Positions 1 through 9,034 of a stretch of DNA of 64,000 bases are shown here, piece after piece (position 1 is the stretch's first letter; every line of letters begins with the position of its first letter). The stretch is taken from assembly GCF_000721605.1 (NCBI RefSeq), contig NZ_JOIZ01000021.1:1-64000 (forward strand), read 5' to 3'. The translations under genes were made by a program, and so were the position numbers. Source of the DNA: Streptomyces sp. NRRL S-37. GTDB lineage: Bacteria > Actinomycetota > Actinomycetes > Streptomycetales > Streptomycetaceae. Under the pieces are notes generated by a model, which searched no databases, was not told the origin of the DNA, and was given only the letters and a program-made list of their open reading frames with translations.

Positions 1-53
1 CGGCATACGAGATTTCTGCCTGTCTCGTGGGCTCGGAGATGTGTATAAGAGAG
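1..53. other. Illumina Nextera adapter (sequencing artefact)
   Basis: The bases read, in order, as the inner part of the P7 primer (CGGCATACGAGAT, 1-13), an 8-base i7 index TTCTGCCT (14-21), the Nextera read-2 segment GTCTCGTGGGCTCGG (22-36) and the transposon mosaic end AGATGTGTATAAGAGA (37-52). The mosaic end normally finishes in CAG; here only G follows. This is library DNA, not genome, so the window starts at an untrimmed contig end. The index matches what I know as Nextera N703 in adapter orientation. An apparent reading frame starting at base 41 lies partly in this adapter and is not a gene. Confidence 0.97.
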
Positions 54-390
54 CGGTGCTGGGCTCTGGTCATGACCTTGCGCATGGGGGACCCCGTTCG
101 ACGGGCCCGGAGCGGCCGGGGCTGTACCGGGCGGTAACTTCGTGGTTGGGGATCTTGTACGGGGGCATGCGGTGCGGTGGCAAGGAGGCTGAGGGCGGGC
201 CGGAAGGGCGGGGGAATTCACTTATCAGGGTGATTCAGGGGGTCCCGGCCCCGTGATCACACGGGCGTGCCGGGTGAATTCCCGGACGTGGGTGGACGCG
301 GCCGGGGGTGTGGGCGGGGACCCGATGGGGGACGCCCGCACGTATCCTGAAAGCCCTTCCGGAGCCCCGATCACACGAAAGCGGCCTACC
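54..390. other. Non-coding stretch before first gene
   Basis: About 340 bases after the adapter hold no convincing gene. A short imperfect inverted repeat, GAATTCAC then GTGATTC, lies near 214-236. The last 15-20 bases contain GAAAG, a weak ribosome binding site for the gene at 391. Because a contig end is adjacent, the 5-prime context is missing. Confidence 0.5.
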
Positions 391-897
391 ATGCGCGTCT
401 ACGTCCCCCTGACCCTTCCCGGGCTTGCCGAGGCGTACCGGACGGGCGCGCTGGGCGACGGGCCGTTCCGCGCGTACGCCGTGACGCCCGCGCTGCGCGA
501 GTGGTACCTCTCCGACGACATCGAAGAGCTGGAGTACGCCGCGCTCAGCCGCGCCGCGCTGGCCTCCCTGCGGCTGCTGGCGGCGGACGCCGGTGCGCCG
601 CGCCGCCGGGTCGTGGTCGCCGTGGACGTGTCCGACGACGCCGCCTCGACCGACCCCGACCGGGGCCTCGACCCGGCCGCCCTCGGCGAGGTGCGGGTCG
701 CCGGCGCCGTACGGCTGGCCAAGGCGGCGGCGGTGCACGTGGACGCGGCGGACGCGGAGGCGGACGTGGCGGCCGCCGCCGACGCGCTGCCCGCGGCGGA
801 CGCCGGGGACGACGACGCGCAGTACACGGTGGACGGCGCGGAGGACCACGAACTGCTCTGGTACGCCACCCAGGAGATCCCCAACCTGGTGGGCTGA
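391..897 (+). CDS. DUF6912-type conserved actinobacterial protein
   Basis: 168 residues. It begins MRVYVPLTL and contains the stretch VTPALREWYLSDDIEELEY (about residues 31-49), which I associate with a Streptomyces family annotated DUF6912. Function is unknown. The C-terminal half is rich in Ala and Asp, and the protein is strongly acidic, with no signal peptide or membrane helix. The ATG at 391 was chosen because family-like sequence starts there; an upstream in-frame extension to 253 reads as low-complexity, non-family sequence. A HAD phosphatase follows after 46 bases in the same direction, so the two may be co-transcribed. Confidence 0.75.
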   Translation: MRVYVPLTLPGLAEAYRTGALGDGPFRAYAVTPALREWYLSDDIEELEYAALSRAALASLRLLAADAGAPRRRVVVAVDVSDDAASTDPDRGLDPAALGEVRVAGAVRLAKAAAVHVDAADAEADVAAAADALPAADAGDDDAQYTVDGAEDHELLWYATQEIPNLVG

Positions 898-943
898 CCT
901 GCGGGTCTCCTCATTGTCAGTGAGGGCGGGTACGTTTTCGGGC

Positions 944-1615
944 ATGGGGATGCACACGGACGCGCACATCGTCTGGGACTGGAACGGCACGCTGTTCCAC
1001 GACGTCGACGCGGTCATCGGAGCGACGAACGCGGCCTTCGCCGAGCTGGGCCTGGAGCCGCTCACGCTGGAGCGGTACCGGGAGCTGTACTGCGTGCCGG
1101 TGCCCAAGTTCTACGAGCGGCTGATGGGGCGGCTGCCCAGCGCGGCCGAGTGGGAGCTGATGGACTCCACCTTCCACCGCCACTACACGGAGCACCACGT
1201 GCGGTGCGGGCTCGCCGAGGGCGTGGAGGAGCTGCTGACGGAGTGGGCGTCGGCCGGCCGCAGCCAGTCGATCCTCAGCCTGTACGGGCACGAGGACCTG
1301 ATCCCGCTGGTGCGGGGCTTCGGGATCGAGGCGCACTTCATACGGGTCGACGGGCGGACCGGACCGTCCGGGGGCGGCAAGGCGGAGCACATGGTGCGTC
1401 ACCTGGCCGCGCTGACCGGGGTCGACCCGGTGCGCACGGTGGTGATCGGTGACGCGGCGGACGACGCGGTGGCGGCCCTGCACGCGGGGGCGCGTGCGGT
1501 GCTGTACACCGGGGGGTCGCATGGGCGGGCCAGTCTGGAGGCGGTGGGGGTGCCGGTGGTGGACACCCTGCGGGAGGCCGTCGCGGAGGCGGAGCGGCTG
1601 GCGGCCGCGGCCTGA
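944..1615 (+). CDS. HAD-superfamily hydrolase (phosphoglycolate phosphatase-like)
   Basis: 223 residues, predicted cytoplasmic phosphatase. HAD motif I is DWNGTLFHD near residues 11-19, where the second acidic position of the usual DxD is Asn. An alpha-helical cap follows (residues about 25-90), then a lysine-containing GGGKAEHM segment near 145, and motif IV VVIGDAADD near 165-173. This order fits the Gph/PGP-like branch; the substrate cannot be assigned from sequence. The start is ATG at 944; a second ATG at 950 is equally possible. It sits 46 bases after the DUF6912-type gene. The DxN variant of motif I occurs in other HADs, but the first Asp, the nucleophile, is present. Confidence 0.85.
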   Translation: MGMHTDAHIVWDWNGTLFHDVDAVIGATNAAFAELGLEPLTLERYRELYCVPVPKFYERLMGRLPSAAEWELMDSTFHRHYTEHHVRCGLAEGVEELLTEWASAGRSQSILSLYGHEDLIPLVRGFGIEAHFIRVDGRTGPSGGGKAEHMVRHLAALTGVDPVRTVVIGDAADDAVAALHAGARAVLYTGGSHGRASLEAVGVPVVDTLREAVAEAERLAAAA

Positions 1616-1697
1616 CGCTGACGTGGGCTCGGGCCGCTGTAGCGGGTGCCGGGGTGGGGCTGGGCCGGGGGGTGTTGCGCAGCCCGGCGCTTACGGG

Positions 1698-1801
1698 GTG
1701 CCTCCCCCACTCTCGGCTTCGCTCGAGCGGGGGGACCCCCATCGCCCACCCGTGCCGCCCTGGGGGTACCTCCCAGGCCCTTAAGGCACTGGGGGAGGCA
1801 C
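1698..1801. repeat. Inverted-repeat element, 12-bp perfect ends
   Basis: GTGCCTCCCCCA at 1698-1709 is mirrored exactly by TGGGGGAGGCAC at 1790-1801. Inside is a second palindrome-like stretch, TGGGGGTACCTCCCA, at 1761-1775. The 104-bp unit resembles palindromic intergenic repeats that I know to be scattered through Streptomyces genomes. It has no coding content. Confidence 0.7.
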
Positions 1802-1864
1802 GACTGCCCGCAGCTAGGAGCGGTGCGGCTGCCCGCAGCCCCAGCGGCACGACTGCCCGCAGCT
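1798..1864. repeat. Three-copy tandem repeat, ~24-25 bp unit
   Basis: GCACGACTGCCCGCAGCT occurs at 1798-1815 and 1847-1864, with a diverged copy (GTGCGGCTGCCCGCAGCC) at 1823-1840. It directly abuts the inverted-repeat element. Confidence 0.75.
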
Positions 1865-2302
1865 GCGGCGGTGCACTGTGCAGAACGTCAAAGTTCGCGA
1901 CCTGGTTTTGTACACATACGGCTCATGACGGGGGGCCTGTAGGGGGCGATAGCCTTGGTGGCGTGATCAGCGCGATAGCTCGCGGGGACCTCGGTGTCCC
2001 TGCTGTGCGCCCGGAGAGCACGGACGACATCCGTGACCGGGCGACGGCCGCTGGTCTTCGCGGGCGGCACGGGGCCAAGAGGGCACCCGGGGCGCGGCGC
2101 ACCTCCCGGGGAAAGGCGTCGCAGAGAGCGACGTCACACCCGTCGGGCGCATCGAATTCGGCCGAGAAGCCCCCGCTCCTCCCACCTCACGGCATAGCGT
2201 CGGCACAGACCGGACACCCCGTGTCGTACCACCGCACCACGAGGTCGGAGACCGTACTTCCTTCTACGTCACGCAACGGCGCGCGACAGGAGCCAGAGGA
2301 CC

Positions 2303-5300
2303 ATGCAGACCAAGCTGGACGAAGCCAAGGCCGAGCTGCTCGAAAGGGCGGCCCGGGTAGCTGAGAACAGCCCGGCCGGGGGGAAACTGCCGACTGGGAC
2401 GACGGACAAGGGCATGCCCGACCGGGACACCGTGCTCGAGTTCCTCCAGCGCTACTACCTGCACACCGCCCCGGAGGACCTGACCGACCGCGACCCGGTC
2501 GACCTCTTCGGCGCCGCCTACTCGCACTACCGGCTCGCCGAGAGCCGCCCCCAGGGCACCGCCAACGTCCGTGTCCACACCCCGACCGTCGAGGAGAACG
2601 GCTGGACCTGCAGCCACTCCGTCGTCGAGGTGGTCACCGACGACATGCCCTTCCTGGTCGACTCCGTCACCAACGAGCTGACCCGCCAGGGCCGCGGCAT
2701 CCACGTCGTCATCCACCCCCAGGTCGTGGTCCGCCGGGACGTCACCGGCAAGCTGATCGAGGTGCTCACCGCCCCCGTCGGCGGCGACCTCCCCCAGGAC
2801 ACCCGCGACCTGCCGCACGACGCGCACGTCGAGTCCTGGATCCACGTGGAGATCGACCGCGAGACCGACCGCGGCGACCTCAAGCAGATCACCGCCGACC
2901 TGCTGCGGGTCCTCTCCGACGTCCGCGAGGCCGTCGAGGACTGGGGCAAGATGCGTCAGGCCGCGACCGCGCTGGCCGAGGCGCTGCCCGGCGAGCCCGT
3001 TCCCGCCGACCTGCCCGCACCGCAGGTCGAGGAGGCCCGCGAGCTGCTGCGCTGGCTCGCCGACGACCACTTCACCTTCCTCGGCTACCGCGAGTACCAG
3101 CTGCGCGAGGACGACTCGCTGGCCGCCGTCCCCGGCACCGGCCTCGGCATACTGCGTTCCGACCCGCACCACGTCACCGACGAGAGCCACCCGGTCAGCC
3201 CCTCCTTCGAGCGGCTGCCCGCCGACGCCCGCGCCAAGGCCCGCGAGCACAAGCTGCTGGTGCTGACCAAGGCGAACAGCCGGGCCACCGTGCACCGGCC
3301 GTCGTACCTGGACTACATCGGCGTCAAGAAGTTCGACGCGGACGGCAACGTCGTCGGTGAGCGCCGCTTCCTCGGACTGTTCTCGTCCGCCGCCTACACC
3401 GAGTCCGTGCGCCGGGTGCCGGTGATCCGCCGCAAGGTCGAGGAGGTCCTGGAGCGCGCCGGCTTCTCGCCGCACAGCCACGACGGGCGCGACCTGCTCC
3501 AGATCCTGGAGACCTACCCGCGCGACGAGCTGTTCCAGACCCCGGCCGGCGAGCTCCAGTCCATCGTGACCTCGGTGCTCTACCTCCAGGAGCGCCGCCG
3601 GCTCCGGCTCTACCTGCGCCAGGACGAGTACGGGCGCTACTACTCCGCCCTCGTCTACCTGCCGCGCGACCGCTACACCACCGGCGTCCGGCTGCGGATC
3701 ATCGACATCCTCAAGGAGGAGCTCGGCGGCATCAGCGTCGACTTCACCGCCTGGAACACCGAGTCGGTCCTCTCCCGGCTGCACTTCGTGGTCCGCGTCC
3801 CGCAGGGCACCGAACTGCCCGAGCTGTCCGACGCCGACAAGGAGCGCATCGAGGCCCGCCTCGTCGCGGCCGCCCGCTCCTGGGCCGACGGCTTCGCCGA
3901 GGCGCTGAACGCCGAGTTCGGCGAGGAGCGCGCCGCCGAGCTGCTGCGCCGCTACTCCGGCGCCTTCGCCGAGGGCTACAAGGCCGACCACACCCCGCGC
4001 AGCGCCGTCGCCGACCTGGTCCGCATCGAGGAGCTCGGCGAGGAGCGCGACTTCGCGCTCAGCCTGTACGAACCGGTGGGCGCGGGCGCCCAGGAGCGCC
4101 GCTTCAAGATCTACCGCAAGGGGGAGGCCGTCTCCCTGTCCGAGGTGCTGCCGGTGCTCCAGCGGCTCGGCGTCGAGGTCGTCGACGAGCGGCCGTACGA
4201 GCTGCGCTGCGCCGACCGCAGCGTGGCCTGGATCTACGACTTCGGCCTGCGGATGCCCCAGGGAGCCGGCGCCGACCAGCTCGGTGACGACGCCCGTGAG
4301 CGGTTCCAGGACACCTTCGCGGCGACCTGGACCGGCAAGGCGGAGAACGACGGCTTCAACGCCCTCGTGCTCAGCGCCGGACTGACCTGGCGGCAGGCCG
4401 TGGTGCTGCGGGCGTACGCCAAGTACCTGCGCCAGGCGGGCTCCACCTTCAGCCAGGACTACATGGAGGACACCCTCCGTCACAACGTCCACACCACCCG
4501 GCTGCTCGTCTCCCTCTTCGAGGCGCGGATGTCCCCGGACCGGCAGCGCGCCGGGTACGAGCTGGTGGACGCGCTCCTCGAAGAGGTCGACGCCGCCCTC
4601 GACCAGGTCGCCTCGCTCGACGAGGACCGCATCCTGCGCTCCTTCCTCACCGTCATCAAGGCGACGCTGCGCACCAACTTCTTCCAGGAGACCAGCGGCG
4701 GCGTGCCGCACGACTACGTCTCCATGAAGTTCGACCCGACGGCCATCCCCGACCTCCCGGCGCCGCGCCCGGCGTTCGAGATCTGGGTGTACTCGCCGCG
4801 CGTCGAGGGCGTGCACCTGCGCTTCGGCAAGGTCGCACGCGGCGGTCTGCGCTGGTCGGACCGCCGGGAGGACTTCCGTACGGAGATCCTCGGCCTGGTC
4901 AAGGCGCAGATGGTGAAGAACACCGTCATCGTGCCGGTCGGCGCCAAGGGCGGCTTCGTCGCCAAGCAGCTCCCCGACCCGGCCGTGGACCGCGACGCCT
5001 GGCTGGCCGAGGGCATCGCCAGCTACCGGACGTTCATCTCGGCACTGCTCGACATCACCGACAACATGGTGGCCGGCGAGGTCGTGCACCCGGCGGACGT
5101 CGTCCGGCACGACGAGGACGACACGTACCTGGTCGTCGCCGCCGACAAGGGCACCGCGACCTTCTCGGACATCGCCAACGAGGTCGCCGAGTCGTACAAC
5201 TTCTGGCTCGGTGACGCCTTCGCCTCCGGCGGCAGCGCGGGCTACGACCACAAGGGCATGGGCATCACCGCCCGCGGCGCCTGGGAGTCCGTGAAGCGGC

Positions 5301-7249
5301 ACTTCCGGGAGCTGGGCGTGGACACCCAGACCCAGGACTTCACGGTCGTCGGCATCGGCGACATGTCCGGTGACGTGTTCGGCAACGGCATGCTGCTCAG
5401 CGAGCACATCCGCCTGGTCGCCGCCTTCGACCACCGGCACATCATCATCGACCCGAACCCCGACGCGGCCGTCTCCTACGCCGAGCGCCGCCGGCTGTTC
5501 GAGCTGCCGCGCAGCTCCTGGGAGGACTACGACACCGGGCTGCTGTCGGCCGGCGGCGGGATCTTCCCGCGCAGCGCCAAGTCCATCCCGGTCAACTCGC
5601 AGATCCGCGAGGCCCTCGGCATCGAGCCCGGCGTCACCAAGATGACCCCGGCCGACCTGATGAAGGCGATCCTCAAGGCGCCGGTGGACCTGCTGTGGAA
5701 CGGCGGCATCGGCACGTACGTCAAGGCCTCCACCGAGTCCAACGCCGACGTCGGCGACAAGGGCAACGACGCCATCCGCGTCGACGGCAAGGACCTGCGG
5801 GTCTCCGTCGTCGGCGAGGGCGGCAACCTGGGCTGCACCCAGCTCGGCCGCATCGAGTTCGCGTCGCACGGCGGCCGGATCAACACCGACGCGATCGACA
5901 ACAGCGCCGGTGTGGACACCTCCGACCACGAGGTGAACATCAAGATCCTGCTCAACGGTCTCGTCAAGGACGGCGACATGACCGTGAAGCAGCGCAACAA
6001 GCTGCTCGCCGGGATGACCGACGAGGTCGGCCGGCTGGTGCTGCGCAACAATTACGCGCAGAACACCGCCATCGCCAACGCGCTGGCGCAGTCGAAGGAC
6101 ATGGTCCACGCCCAGCAGCGGTTCCTGAAGCACCTGGTGCGCGAGGGCCGGCTGGACCGGGCCCTGGAGTTCCTGCCCACCGACCGCCAGATCCGCGAGC
6201 GGCTCGCCTCCGGGCGGGGTCTGACCGGTCCGGAGACGGCCGTGCTGCTGGCGTACACGAAGATCACGGTCGCCGAGGAGCTGCTGGCCACCTCGCTGCC
6301 CGACGACCCGTATCTGAAGGTGCTGCTGCACGCGTACTTCCCGACGGAGCTGCGCGAGCAGTTCCCCGACCGGATCGACACCCACCCGCTGCGCCGTGAG
6401 ATCACCACGACGGTGCTGGTCAACGACACGGTCAACACGGGCGGTACGACGTATCTGCACCGGCTGCGCGAGGAGACCGGCGCGTCGCTGGAGGAGATCG
6501 TCCGGGCGCAGACCGCGGCCCGCGCGATCTTCCGCGCCTCGGTGGTGTGGGACGGGGTCGAGGCGCTCGACAACACGGTCGACGCGGACGTCCAGACCCG
6601 CATCCGGCTGCACTCGCGCCGCCTGGTGGAGCGCGGTACGCGGTGGCTGCTCAACAACCGGCCGCAGCCGCTGGAGCTCGCGGAGACGGTGGAGTTCTTC
6701 GCCGAGCGCGTCGAGCAGGTCTGGTCCCAGCTGCCGAAGCTGCTGCGCGGCGCGGACCTGGACTGGTACCAGAAGATCTACGACGAGCTGAGCGGCGCCG
6801 GTGTCCCCGACGAGCTGGCCACCCGGGTCGCCGGGTTCTCCTCCGCCTTCCCGACGCTCGACATCGTGTCGGTGGCCGACCGGACGGGCAAGGAGCCGCT
6901 GGACGTCGCCGAGGTGTACTACGACCTCGGTGACCGGCTGCGCATCACCCAGCTGATGGACCGCATCATCGAGCTGCCGCGCGCCGACCGCTGGCAGTCC
7001 ATGGCCCGCGCGGCGATCCGCGAGGACCTGTACGCGGCGCACGCGGCGGTGACCGCGGACGTGCTGGCGGAGGGCAACGGCTCCTCGACGCCGCAGCAGC
7101 GCTTCACCCAGTGGGAGCGGAAGAACGCGGCGCTGCTGGGCCGGGCCCGTACCACGCTGGAGGAGATCCACGGCTCCGACGCGTTCGACCTCGCCAACCT
7201 GTCGGTGGCGATGCGGACGATGCGGACGCTGCTGCGGTCGCACTCGTAG
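2303..7249 (+). CDS. gdh: NAD-dependent glutamate dehydrogenase, giant (GDH180) type
   Basis: 1648 residues, the size of the ~180 kDa class first described in Streptomyces clavuligerus. It interconverts glutamate and 2-oxoglutarate plus ammonia with NAD(H) and mainly serves glutamate catabolism in the cytoplasm. The N-terminal ~700 residues form the large regulatory region typical of the class. The catalytic core has KVARGGLRWSDRREDFRTE from residue 843 and KNTVIVPVGAKGGF shortly after. The Rossmann dinucleotide site VVGIGDMSGDVFGNGM lies around residues 1014-1030. Start is ATG at 2303 behind AGGAGCCAGAGG. It is monocistronic, with a strong hairpin terminator just after the stop. No truncation is visible. 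Confidence 0.96.
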   Translation: MQTKLDEAKAELLERAARVAENSPAGGKLPTGTTDKGMPDRDTVLEFLQRYYLHTAPEDLTDRDPVDLFGAAYSHYRLAESRPQGTANVRVHTPTVEENGWTCSHSVVEVVTDDMPFLVDSVTNELTRQGRGIHVVIHPQVVVRRDVTGKLIEVLTAPVGGDLPQDTRDLPHDAHVESWIHVEIDRETDRGDLKQITADLLRVLSDVREAVEDWGKMRQAATALAEALPGEPVPADLPAPQVEEARELLRWLADDHFTFLGYREYQLREDDSLAAVPGTGLGILRSDPHHVTDESHPVSPSFERLPADARAKAREHKLLVLTKANSRATVHRPSYLDYIGVKKFDADGNVVGERRFLGLFSSAAYTESVRRVPVIRRKVEEVLERAGFSPHSHDGRDLLQILETYPRDELFQTPAGELQSIVTSVLYLQERRRLRLYLRQDEYGRYYSALVYLPRDRYTTGVRLRIIDILKEELGGISVDFTAWNTESVLSRLHFVVRVPQGTELPELSDADKERIEARLVAAARSWADGFAEALNAEFGEERAAELLRRYSGAFAEGYKADHTPRSAVADLVRIEELGEERDFALSLYEPVGAGAQERRFKIYRKGEAVSLSEVLPVLQRLGVEVVDERPYELRCADRSVAWIYDFGLRMPQGAGADQLGDDARERFQDTFAATWTGKAENDGFNALVLSAGLTWRQAVVLRAYAKYLRQAGSTFSQDYMEDTLRHNVHTTRLLVSLFEARMSPDRQRAGYELVDALLEEVDAALDQVASLDEDRILRSFLTVIKATLRTNFFQETSGGVPHDYVSMKFDPTAIPDLPAPRPAFEIWVYSPRVEGVHLRFGKVARGGLRWSDRREDFRTEILGLVKAQMVKNTVIVPVGAKGGFVAKQLPDPAVDRDAWLAEGIASYRTFISALLDITDNMVAGEVVHPADVVRHDEDDTYLVVAADKGTATFSDIANEVAESYNFWLGDAFASGGSAGYDHKGMGITARGAWESVKRHFRELGVDTQTQDFTVVGIGDMSGDVFGNGMLLSEHIRLVAAFDHRHIIIDPNPDAAVSYAERRRLFELPRSSWEDYDTGLLSAGGGIFPRSAKSIPVNSQIREALGIEPGVTKMTPADLMKAILKAPVDLLWNGGIGTYVKASTESNADVGDKGNDAIRVDGKDLRVSVVGEGGNLGCTQLGRIEFASHGGRINTDAIDNSAGVDTSDHEVNIKILLNGLVKDGDMTVKQRNKLLAGMTDEVGRLVLRNNYAQNTAIANALAQSKDMVHAQQRFLKHLVREGRLDRALEFLPTDRQIRERLASGRGLTGPETAVLLAYTKITVAEELLATSLPDDPYLKVLLHAYFPTELREQFPDRIDTHPLRREITTTVLVNDTVNTGGTTYLHRLREETGASLEEIVRAQTAARAIFRASVVWDGVEALDNTVDADVQTRIRLHSRRLVERGTRWLLNNRPQPLELAETVEFFAERVEQVWSQLPKLLRGADLDWYQKIYDELSGAGVPDELATRVAGFSSAFPTLDIVSVADRTGKEPLDVAEVYYDLGDRLRITQLMDRIIELPRADRWQSMARAAIREDLYAAHAAVTADVLAEGNGSSTPQQRFTQWERKNAALLGRARTTLEEIHGSDAFDLANLSVAMRTMRTLLRSHS

Positions 7250-7261
7250 ACGCGGACGTGT

Positions 7262-7299
7262 GAGGGCGCCCCGGGCCGTGTCGGGCCCGGGGCGCCCTC
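7262..7299 (+). terminator. Hairpin terminator after gdh
   Basis: GAGGGCGCCCCGGGCC is followed, after a six-base loop, by its exact complement ending in CGCCCTC. This gives a 16-bp GC stem 12 bases past the dehydrogenase stop codon. There is no long T tract, as is common in Streptomyces. Confidence 0.85.
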
Positions 7300-7371
7300 G
7301 TGTTGTGGTGCCTTGGGTGGGCATCGGCGGGGATCCGGTGCGGGGGCGCCGTTCCGGGCAAGGGTTTATGT

Positions 7372-8898
7372 GTGACTGTCCGATTTTTGCCGTCCGCTCC
7401 ACCGGGGGAAGCCGGTGCGCGCCGTGCCGCGGTCCGGCCGGCGGTGGTCGGCCGGACCGCGGCCCTGGCCGTCGCCGGACTCGTTCTCGTCCTGATGGTC
7501 CTGGTGATCGTGCGGCTCCCGTGGGCCGGCGACCTGGGCGTGCACGCGGCGACCGTGCAGCGGCTGCGGCACAGCCCGCTCGACCCCGGCGACCCGCTGG
7601 TCGACGCGGACACGCCGAGCCCGTACTACTCGCCGTGGACGCTGCTGCTGGGTGCCGTCGCCCGGTGGCCGGGTCTTTCGGTATTCGTGGTGCTGCGGCT
7701 GGCCGCCGTCGCCGGACTGGCGCTGCTGGTGACGGGCGTACGGCGGTACGTGCGGACGCTGAGCGCGCACCGGGCCGCGCCCGCGCTCGCCCTGCTGAGC
7801 CTGCTGCTGCTGTGGGGCACGACGCCGATGCTGTGGAGCGGCTTCCCGGGGCTGCACTCGCTCGCGCTGACGGTGTCGTATCCGAGTACCTTCGCGCTCG
7901 GGCTCGCCTTCCACTTCTGGGCGTGGCTGGCGGGAGCGCTGCGCCGGGGGGCCGGGTGGCCGGTGTGGACCGGACTGGGGGCGCTGTGGGGGGTGATCCT
8001 GCTCTGCCACCAGTTCTCGGGGGTCGTGGCCACGGTGGGTGCCGCCGCCACGGTGCTCGCGGCGGGGCGGGCCCGGCGCGTGGTGTGGCCGTGGCTCGGT
8101 ACCGGGGTGGCGGCGGGGGCGGTGGTGCTGTGGGCGTGGCCGTACTACGACTTCTTCGCGCTGTTCGGCGCGGCGGGGGGCGGGCTGGACGCGGTGCACC
8201 GGGGGTTGTACGGGCATCCGGTCGCGCGGTACGGGCTGGTGCTGCTCGGGGTGGCCGCGCTGGTGCCGCGGTGGCGGCGGGACCGGTGGGATCCGCTGGT
8301 TCTCTTCGCCGGGCTGGCGGTGGCGGTCGTGGGGGCGGGATGGGTGAGCGGCCACTACGCGTGGGGGCGTGCGCTGCCGGCCGTGGTGATCCCGGCGCAG
8401 CTCGCGGTGGCGCTGGAGGCGGTGGGGGCGGGGCGGCGGGGGCTGCGTGCCGGGTGGACGGTCCTGCTGGCCGGAGGGCTGCTGGTCGGGGGGTGGGGGC
8501 AGGCGGGGGTGCTGGGGTACGTGGTGCCGCGCGGTGCCCTGCCGGCGGTGGTGGAGGGCCGGTACCGGCCGCCGTGGACGGGGTATCACTGGATCACCCC
8601 GTGGGTGCGGTACGGGGACGTGGTCATGGCGGAGGGGCGGGCGGCCCGTCAGGTACCGGCGTACGGCGCCTATACGGTCGCTCCTGGGTATCCCGGCTTC
8701 TTCCTGGCGGACGAGGAGCGCCGGGGGGCGGCTACACGGGTGTACTTCGGGGAGCGGACGCCGGCGTCCGTGCGGCGGGGGATCGAGCGGGAGTACGGGG
8801 TGCGGTGGGTGGTCGACGGGGGTGGTGTGCTGGGCTCCGCCGGGTTGCGGGAGGTGGCGCGGGGGCCGGAGGGGCAGGTGCTGTATGCGGTGCCCTGA
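7372..8898 (+). CDS. Polytopic membrane protein, GT-C-like (paralogue of the 19.5 kb gene)
   Basis: 508 residues, GTG start at 7372 chosen because the Arg-rich leader and first hydrophobic helix follow directly. It carries about ten hydrophobic helices, then a C-terminal extracytoplasmic domain of ~120 residues. The layout (a loop with a SPYYSPW motif after the first helix, multiple helices, soluble C-terminus) recalls GT-C membrane glycosyltransferases, but I see no diagnostic catalytic motif, so function is inference. It aligns by eye along its length with the protein at 19498-21051: paired segments include HYAWG/HYTYG and SGFPGLHS/SGYLNLMS. Neighbouring genes build envelope glycopolymers, which supports a role in polymer or lipid-linked sugar assembly. 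Confidence 0.75.
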   Translation: MTVRFLPSAPPGEAGARRAAVRPAVVGRTAALAVAGLVLVLMVLVIVRLPWAGDLGVHAATVQRLRHSPLDPGDPLVDADTPSPYYSPWTLLLGAVARWPGLSVFVVLRLAAVAGLALLVTGVRRYVRTLSAHRAAPALALLSLLLLWGTTPMLWSGFPGLHSLALTVSYPSTFALGLAFHFWAWLAGALRRGAGWPVWTGLGALWGVILLCHQFSGVVATVGAAATVLAAGRARRVVWPWLGTGVAAGAVVLWAWPYYDFFALFGAAGGGLDAVHRGLYGHPVARYGLVLLGVAALVPRWRRDRWDPLVLFAGLAVAVVGAGWVSGHYAWGRALPAVVIPAQLAVALEAVGAGRRGLRAGWTVLLAGGLLVGGWGQAGVLGYVVPRGALPAVVEGRYRPPWTGYHWITPWVRYGDVVMAEGRAARQVPAYGAYTVAPGYPGFFLADEERRGAATRVYFGERTPASVRRGIEREYGVRWVVDGGGVLGSAGLREVARGPEGQVLYAVP

Positions 8899-8932
8899 GC
8901 TGTGACGGGGGGTGGGGGGCCGGTTTGTTTTT

Positions 8933-8996
8933 TCGCCCCCGCCGCCCCTTCCCGTCCCGTCCCCGGGGGCTGCGCCCCTGGACCCCCCTTCGGCCT
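8933..8996. repeat. Dispersed GC-rich intergenic repeat, copy 1
   Basis: CGCCGCCCCTTCCCGTCCCG followed by a GGGGGCTGCGCCCC stem is close to the reverse complement of sequence at 33377-33432. It lies between convergent genes and may also act as a bidirectional terminator. Confidence 0.65.
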
Positions 8997-9034
8997 GAAC
9001 GGCCTCGTCCTCAAACGCCGGACGGGCTGGGAGA

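Larger units (their letters stand above)
1616..2302. other. Long intergenic region upstream of glutamate dehydrogenase
   Basis: Nearly 690 bases without a supported gene. The left part holds an inverted-repeat element (1698-1801) and a short tandem repeat (1798-1864). The right part (about 1880-2302) is less repetitive and is where the dehydrogenase promoter and leader should lie. AGGAGCCAGAGG just before base 2303 is the ribosome binding site. No confident -10/-35 pair was found. Confidence 0.6.

Noticed and set aside
41..256. 71-codon open frame at the window start
   Set aside because: It begins inside the Nextera adapter and has no protein-like composition.
2264..7402. 1712-codon open frame on the minus strand
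   Set aside because: It lies wholly opposite gdh; the Val/Leu/Gly/Arg-rich composition is the usual antisense shadow of a high-GC gene.
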